A stretch of DNA of 64,000 nucleotides, from the NCBI GenBank assembly GCA_003255065.1, contig QAOA01003202.1, positions 467,791 to 531,790 on the forward strand, in the 5' to 3' direction. A model generated the notes under the pieces. It worked only from the letters and a program-made list of their open reading frames with translations, ran no database searches and had not been told where the DNA came from. The DNA comes from Cercis canadensis (Eukaryota; Streptophyta; Magnoliopsida; Fabales; Fabaceae). The position numbers and the translations under genes were made by a program. Below, piece by piece: positions 58,761 to 64,000 of the stretch. How positions within the stretch are numbered: the stretch's first letter is position 1; the number at the start of each line of letters is the position of its first letter.

Positions 58761-58970
58761 TTTTTTAAAAAATTTTAAGATGCCACGTCAGCACTTAACG
58801 TACCACGTGACCTTTTCTGTTAAGTCCAATTAACTGACGTAAGCGGAGGACGAAAATAGCCGACAGAACAATCTTCCAAGGACTAAAGTGTCGGTGAAAA
58901 TCTTTGGAGGACTAAACTGTTACCGAACCTATCTTTCGAGGACCAAACAGGGGTTTTACTCTTAAAGTAA

Positions 58971-59891
58971 TATGACTGATATATATAAATTTATTATACT
59001 TTACTTTGATATTGATGGCTAATTTATTTTGATAAGAACAATGATATATATATCTTTGCTATGAATTAACATTCAATAATTAATTTGTGTAGTAGTTTTT
59101 TTTCTTATTTAACAAAGATTCATCAGAAAATTTGTCAAGATTTATAAATGATATTGGATAAAATAAAGCGATGAAAAACATTGATTTACATCTAATAGTA
59201 TTTATAAGTTTATATCATTTTTAACAAAACATTTGGTCTATTCATCCTGGTAAATATCATTTTTCGTTTAAAATTACAAAGCTTAATTGAAATCATCCTA
59301 TTAAAGAGGTTTTTAATCAATCACCTATAAACAGGGAAAGGTGGGATACTATATTTAAGGGAAAAACAACACTTAGTTGCTGCTGAGCAAGAAGCCTATG
59401 CGCACTATCATTATCAATTTTGGCAATACACTTTATCTTTATCATTTATTACTACATTAAGGGAGATTCTATCATATCATATCAGGGATACACTTTGTCT
59501 TTATCATTTATTACTACATCAAGGGAGATTCTATCATATCCAGGAGGTATGTAATATCTCCCTGATAGAGTAACATCACAATTATTAATATGAAAGTACT
59601 TAATCTTATTCATTTATTTTGAAAAGTTCAAATTAATTATTTTTCACATCAATAGCTATGGTGCTATACGTCACGGGTGTATCATATACCTCCATCATAT
59701 GTGAGAAATCTCCTATATTAAGTAGCATTCTTTTTGTTTTTTTCTTGGGTAAGTATATAGAGTAGCATTCTAGTTGGTGGTAAAAAGGGAAATAACAGGT
59801 CCCCCAAAAAAACACTAAAAGATTCCATTATATTCATTCATTCATTTTCTTAATCTCATTACAAATTATACAATAAGTATCTACTTGTCTC
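58971..59891. other. unit 3 sequence upstream of AVT1 gene 3
   Basis: No gene. Aligns with 15070-15992 and 29790-30690. Contains a 62-bp tandem duplication (about 59428-59551, ACACTTTATCTTTATC / ACACTTTGTCTTTATC). Confidence 0.6.
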
Positions 59892-59899
59892 TATATAAA
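59892..59899 (+). promoter_or_regulatory. TATA box of AVT1 pseudogene 3
   Basis: TATATAAA at the same distance from the ATG as in gene 1, so the core promoter may still work. Confidence 0.45.
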
Positions 59900-59996
59900 T
59901 AAGATAGGAAACTTCCTAGCATCTTCCAAGTAGACATAACTCTTCTTTCTTTATTTAAACTTTCCTACACACTTGCTCACTCCACTCTAAGTACTC

Positions 59997-62406
59997 ATGG
60001 ATGGCAAGGAGGGTTTTTTCAAGACCTGTTTTCATGGTGTTAATGGAATTTCAGGTACGTTCTACGATTATTTTCTTCTCTCTACGATTACGCCTGTTTG
60101 GTTTGTATTATATATTTGTAAGTTTCATATTTTTAGGATTCTCTATAAGGGGAAGTTTCATGCCCACGGTTACTGAAAAATGATAGTATAAACATGGCAG
60201 AAGAATTTTTATTGTTTTTCTATGAGTCTAACTGGGCTTAACTTCCATCATCGTCATGAATCGCCATGTAGCCTTGTCGGCATATGCCTTTTATTTTCTG
60301 TGTTTTTCTTCATCTTTCTTCTTCCTCACTTTTCCTTTTGCTCTTTCATTCTTTCCTTTCCTTCTTCATGCTTTTGGTTGTGAGAAAGCAAGTGAAGTGG
60401 TTGGCTTCATAGTTAGAAACATATAGTTGTAAGTAAGAGCGAAGATGACTAGCCCAAATCATAACCAAAGCTGAGAGAGACTCACACATAAATGGAGTAC
60501 TACATAGTCTTCATGTTTACTTTGGTTTAGGAAAAGAAAAATACAGTACCTCTTTAAAGCTACAACAATATAACATTTATTTCAAAATACCAAAATTTGA
60601 GTAGAGGTGTGAAGTTTGAACTTTCGATCCTTCATGAACTCAAAAAAAAAAATGTACAGTTATGTATACGAAAGTGGCATTCTGTCGATAAGTTTGACTC
60701 GTTTAACTGTTATTCAGTTTAAATAATGTACAGTTATGTATACGAAAGATAATGTACAGTTATGTATACGAAAGTTGTTTGGACGATTTAATTCAAAGTC
60801 CAAAAATTATAACATGCATTCTCTTTTCTTTTTGGCCTTGAACATATACCTTTCATTTGTAGTTAGAAAATAAAATCACACTCATCCTTTGAATTGTAAG
60901 AGAAATTTAAACTTCTATGGTTTTGTTTTTCAGGAGTTGGGATAGTTTCTATTCCATATGCACTAGCATCAGCAGGATGGCTCAGCTTGATATTTTTCTT
61001 CTTTATAGCAGTGCAGCCTATTACACTGGCTTATTGATTCAAAGATGCATGGACAAGGATTCCACCATCAAATCCTTCCCTAATATTGGCCAACGAGCAT
61101 TTGGAGATAAGGGACGGTTAATGGTAAACATTGCCATGAATTGTGAACTTTTCTTGGTGGTAACAGGTTACCTCATTCTAGAAGGAGACAACTTAAACAA
61201 ATTGATAACCAATGTTCATGTGGAGATAGGATGGCTTCGAATCAGCGGAACACAATGCTTTGTTCTAATTACTGCCCTTATAATTTTGCCTACAGTTTGG
61301 TTGCAAGACTTGAGTCTTCTTTCTTATGTCTCTGCTACTGGGGCTTTGGCTGCTACTGTCTTTCTCTGTGCTATTTTGTGGAATGGTGCTTTTGATGGAA
61401 CTGGATTCCATCGCAAAGGGACTCTTTTTCAATGGAAAGGAATTCCTGCGGCTGTTAGCTTACATACTTTGTTATAGTTCCCATCCGGTCTTCCCCACCT
61501 TATACAATTCTATGAGAAACAAACATCAATTCTCTTATGTAAGTGCTATAAGAACTTGACAGTGAAATTTTTATGATATTTTTTAGTAAAATTACATTGA
61601 TGATATTACAAGAATCTTCTTTCTTATTTTTTGAAATTACACATGCATTGCTTATATCAATTTTAAGTTTAACCATAACAGAAAGAAGATTTTGTTCAAG
61701 TTATGCTAATGTTTAAAATATGATAGATTTGTTTGAGTTTTGAAAATAAGAAAGGGTTTTATGTAAGGGATATTTATATAAATTGATCTTTATCTTTATC
61801 TTTTAGAGTGAGGCAAGATTATATATAGAGGGAAGTGCATTAGCACTTTGATTTAAATTACTGAGTTTTGCCCTTCTCTTTCTAGCTAATCCCTTTTCTT
61901 TTCTCCTTCTAATGCTTAGATTGTAGGTCCTGCTTCTGGGATACTTAATGTTAGGAAGACAAGTTCAATCAGAGATAACTTTAAATCATCCAAAAGGAAA
62001 AATAAGCTCACAAGTAGCAATTTATACCATCTTGATCAGTCCTATAACCAAATATGCCTTCATGCTTACTCCAATTGTAGATGCTGCAAAATATATGCTT
62101 CCATCTCTGTACACAAAGAAAAGACTCACACATTTTCTACTCAGTACCACCTTGCTGATCAGCACTATTGTTGTTGCCCTCACCGTTCCTTTTTTCGGAT
62201 ATCTCATGTCGCTAGTTGGAGCATTATTAAGTGTCTCAGCTTCATTTCTAGTGCCATGTGTGTGCTACTTGAAGATTTCAGGCACATATCGAAGATTTGG
62301 ATCTGATTCCATTATCAATTATGCAATAATCTTAATGGGGATTTCAGTTGCAGCAGTAGGCACCTATACGTCTCTCAGAGAAATAATTAGCCATTTACAA
62401 AAATGA
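59997..62406 (+). pseudogene. AVT1: AVT1-like amino acid transporter, gene 3 (broken)
   Basis: Exons 59997-60054, 60934-61538 and 61927-62406 align with genes 1 and 2 and keep all four splice sites. Exon 2 has lost one base after 61011 (ATAGCAGTGCAG against ATAGCAGCTGCAG) and two bases at 61470/61471 (CTTTGTTA against CTTTCTGTTA). The first loss leads to a TGA near 61033, about 50 codons in. The two losses sum to three, so exon 3 is again in frame with the start. Exon 3 lacks 45 bases (15 codons) after 61937, removing most of one membrane segment. The deletion sits at a TTCT microhomology. Several residues differ from genes 1 and 2, so this copy is older or evolving without constraint. Confidence 0.92.
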
Positions 62407-64000
62407 TTTTTCTCTTAATTGACAGTTTACTCGCTGCTCTGCTTTGAACCAGCAAGTTGTGAAAATTAGAACGTTTATGGTATGTAAAGACAAACGAATG
62501 CTTCAAAATTTCAAGTCTGTATAAGGTGTATGGACATATTAGCTAATACCACAAATTAAATGAGAATGTATTCAACTATTCATGTTTTGTTTATAATCAT
62601 TTAGACTAATCTTATTATTAAATAACTTACACTAACATTCTCTCTTACAGTTTGCAAATTACACCCATGCTTTGTTATGTTGCACGATGGAAATTCTCTC
62701 AAGCCTCAGCCCTTATCTTTTGTTAATTATCATATCACTGTATAAACCTAAAATACCATTTTTTTTGTGAGTAAGATTATCTATAGTTATTATATTTACT
62801 CTCTCACTTCTGTTATTTTTTCTATTTTGCTTCTCTCTCTTTACGGATATGATTTTATCTGCCTATACGTTGCACGGGTTATAAATAGTTCAAAATGAAT
62901 TCTGGTGCCCTTATTGTTCTTATGCACCACTCTGATCCCTTTAGTCAAAAAAGGAAAAAAAAAAATTGACACTAAATCTATCTTGTCTTTCTCTTCTCCC
63001 TCGCATAAGACCAATCCGACGCACAACCAAAATCCGGCAACCAAAGGGCCAATCCGGCACTGGTGACAACTAAGAATAACGGCCATTACGGTGAATTGTT
63101 TATTTCTTGTTGCCATGCATGTTTCAATCATAGGGAGTGCCCTGTTCTAGGCAGTTGCATTTCAAATCCGTAAAACCCACCGGCGTTAGATTTATGACAA
63201 ACCCAATGCACTTGCTTAGTGAGCCCATTGTTGTCCATGAGAGGCTTTGGTTTGCCTACTCTGCCTCCAAGTTCGAAACGTTGTGTACTCCTTGCTAAGA
63301 GCTTTTCATGCTCCTCAAGCTCGAAAGAAATGGACATGGAAGAAATCCCAATTTGATGTTTAGAAAAAGAATACTAGGATTTTTGTGGTTCTTGAATTTT
63401 TTTATTTTTTATTTTTATTGTAATTTTCTTTTGGTACTTATAGAGTTTGAGAAGAAATGTTGCAGAGAAATGGAGGGACGCTGGGGTTATAACCCAGTAG
63501 GGTTGGGAGAGAGAATTGGACATGGGGTTAGGGTGAGATGTTGGGTGACTGTTGAGTTGTAAAAACAATACATTTAAAAAAATTTATTTAAATTTTACTC
63601 TTTGCAACTGAGCGTATTATACAATTCAAAGCGTGAGTTCAAAGCCTAACAATTAAAATTAGCTGGATTTTCCAGTCAACAGAAAAAGAAATGAAAATTC
63701 CCTGGACTTTTAAATTGAAATGCAAGTCCAATCCGCAATGCTACCAAAGTATATACATATGTACATTGTAATTGTTGGCCCATCAAGCTTTAGGTCTAAT
63801 GCCAGTCCTAGTCTGCCCATCACGTCACCTATTAGTCAAGTCCATCAGAATATTCCGTAGCCAAAAAAAAAATGAGAAAATCGTTTTTTTGGTCATAAAA
63901 TTTACAAAAATATCTCATTAGTTTCTTATACATATTAATTTTAGTTTGGTTTTTCTAATATTGTTTATGTGAATAATAAACTATTTATTTTATCTCTACG
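62407..64000. repeat. unit 3 3' flank, homologous to 34160-35740
   Basis: Aligns with the unit 2 flank, including its last bases (ATAATAAACTATTTATTTTATCTCTA against 35720). It retains about 560 bases (63290-63850) deleted from unit 2. No gene is called. Minus-strand ORFs at 62841-63131 and 63128-63337 are interrupted in the other copies. Confidence 0.6.

Larger units (their letters stand above)
56686..58961. mobile_element. Pack-MULE carrying a WSD acyltransferase gene fragment, TSD TTAAAGTAA
   Basis: Terminal inverted repeats extend at least 240 bp: left TAGTAAAACCCTTGTTTGG, right the complement of GAGTAAAACCCCTGTTTGG. Both continue through matching ACACTTTAGTCCTTGG and GGACTTAACAGAAAAGG into a CT/GA microsatellite. 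The 9-bp target duplication TTAAAGTAA is exact (56677-56685 and 58962-58970). Units 1 and 2 show the single site (about 15065 and 29787). The 2.28-kb interior holds no transposase but a minus-strand host gene fragment with its intron. These are the defining traits of a Pack-MULE. Confidence 0.93.

Noticed and set aside
62841..63562. Minus- and plus-strand ORFs in the unit 3 3' flank, including MDNNG-containing frames
   Set aside because: The frames are not preserved in the homologous flanks at 34980-35640 and 38869-39810, and I recognise no family.
1..64000. CRISPR array, bacterial operon, or rRNA genes
   Set aside because: No regularly spaced repeats with unique spacers, no rRNA-like sequence. 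Introns and LTR retrotransposons show this is plant nuclear DNA.

Overview
This is a stretch of eudicot-type plant nuclear DNA: AT-rich, with intron-containing genes, Ty1/copia elements primed by initiator-Met tRNA, Mutator-like and hAT DNA transposons, and a plant-specific plant mobile domain (PMD) reading frame. I cannot name the species. The only clearly functional-looking host genes are copies of an AVT1-type amino acid transporter (AAAP family). Three homologous units each carry one copy in the same orientation: unit 1 (before 4893 to 18594), unit 2 (23814 to about 35740) and unit 3 (40317 to the window end). Genes 1 and 2 (16098-18462 and 30802-34159) are intact, with three exons and 396 codons, and differ by two amino acids. 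Gene 3 (59997-62406) is a pseudogene with a 1-nt, a 2-nt and a 45-nt deletion.

Around the genes, each unit has collected different insertions. Because the other units preserve the uninterrupted sites, many insertions can be dated relative to the duplication. Unit 1 holds a minus-strand copia element (1-4892), a solo LTR (6639-7772, TSD ACTAA) and a plus-strand copia element (8981-14096, TSD TGTAC). Unit 3 holds a 2.1-kb block present twice (44956-47117 and 54989-57089). The two copies flank a decayed Mutator-like element (MULE) that carries a PMD gene on one strand and a MULE transposase on the other. A 2.28-kb Pack-MULE (56686-58961, TSD TTAAAGTAA) has captured a spliced fragment of a WSD-type wax ester synthase/acyltransferase gene.

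Between units 1 and 2 (18596-23812, bounded by single Ns) lie a Tat/Ogre-like LTR with an internal array of diverged tandem repeats and the last exon of a tropinone-reductase-like SDR gene on the minus strand. The SDR gene stops abruptly at an N. Between units 2 and 3 are an RNase H domain of a non-LTR retroelement split by a 1.13-kb hAT-like element, a foldback MITE, and an extra, more diverged copy of the unit 3' flank.

Two cautions apply. There are nine single N characters, and at least four of them sit between short direct repeats, the pattern of contig ends joined without collapsing their overlap. The near-identity of units 1/2 (gene part) and 2/3 (upstream part) may therefore reflect recent tandem duplication or separately assembled haplotypes. 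No rRNA, tRNA or CRISPR array was found. All comparisons were made by eye.
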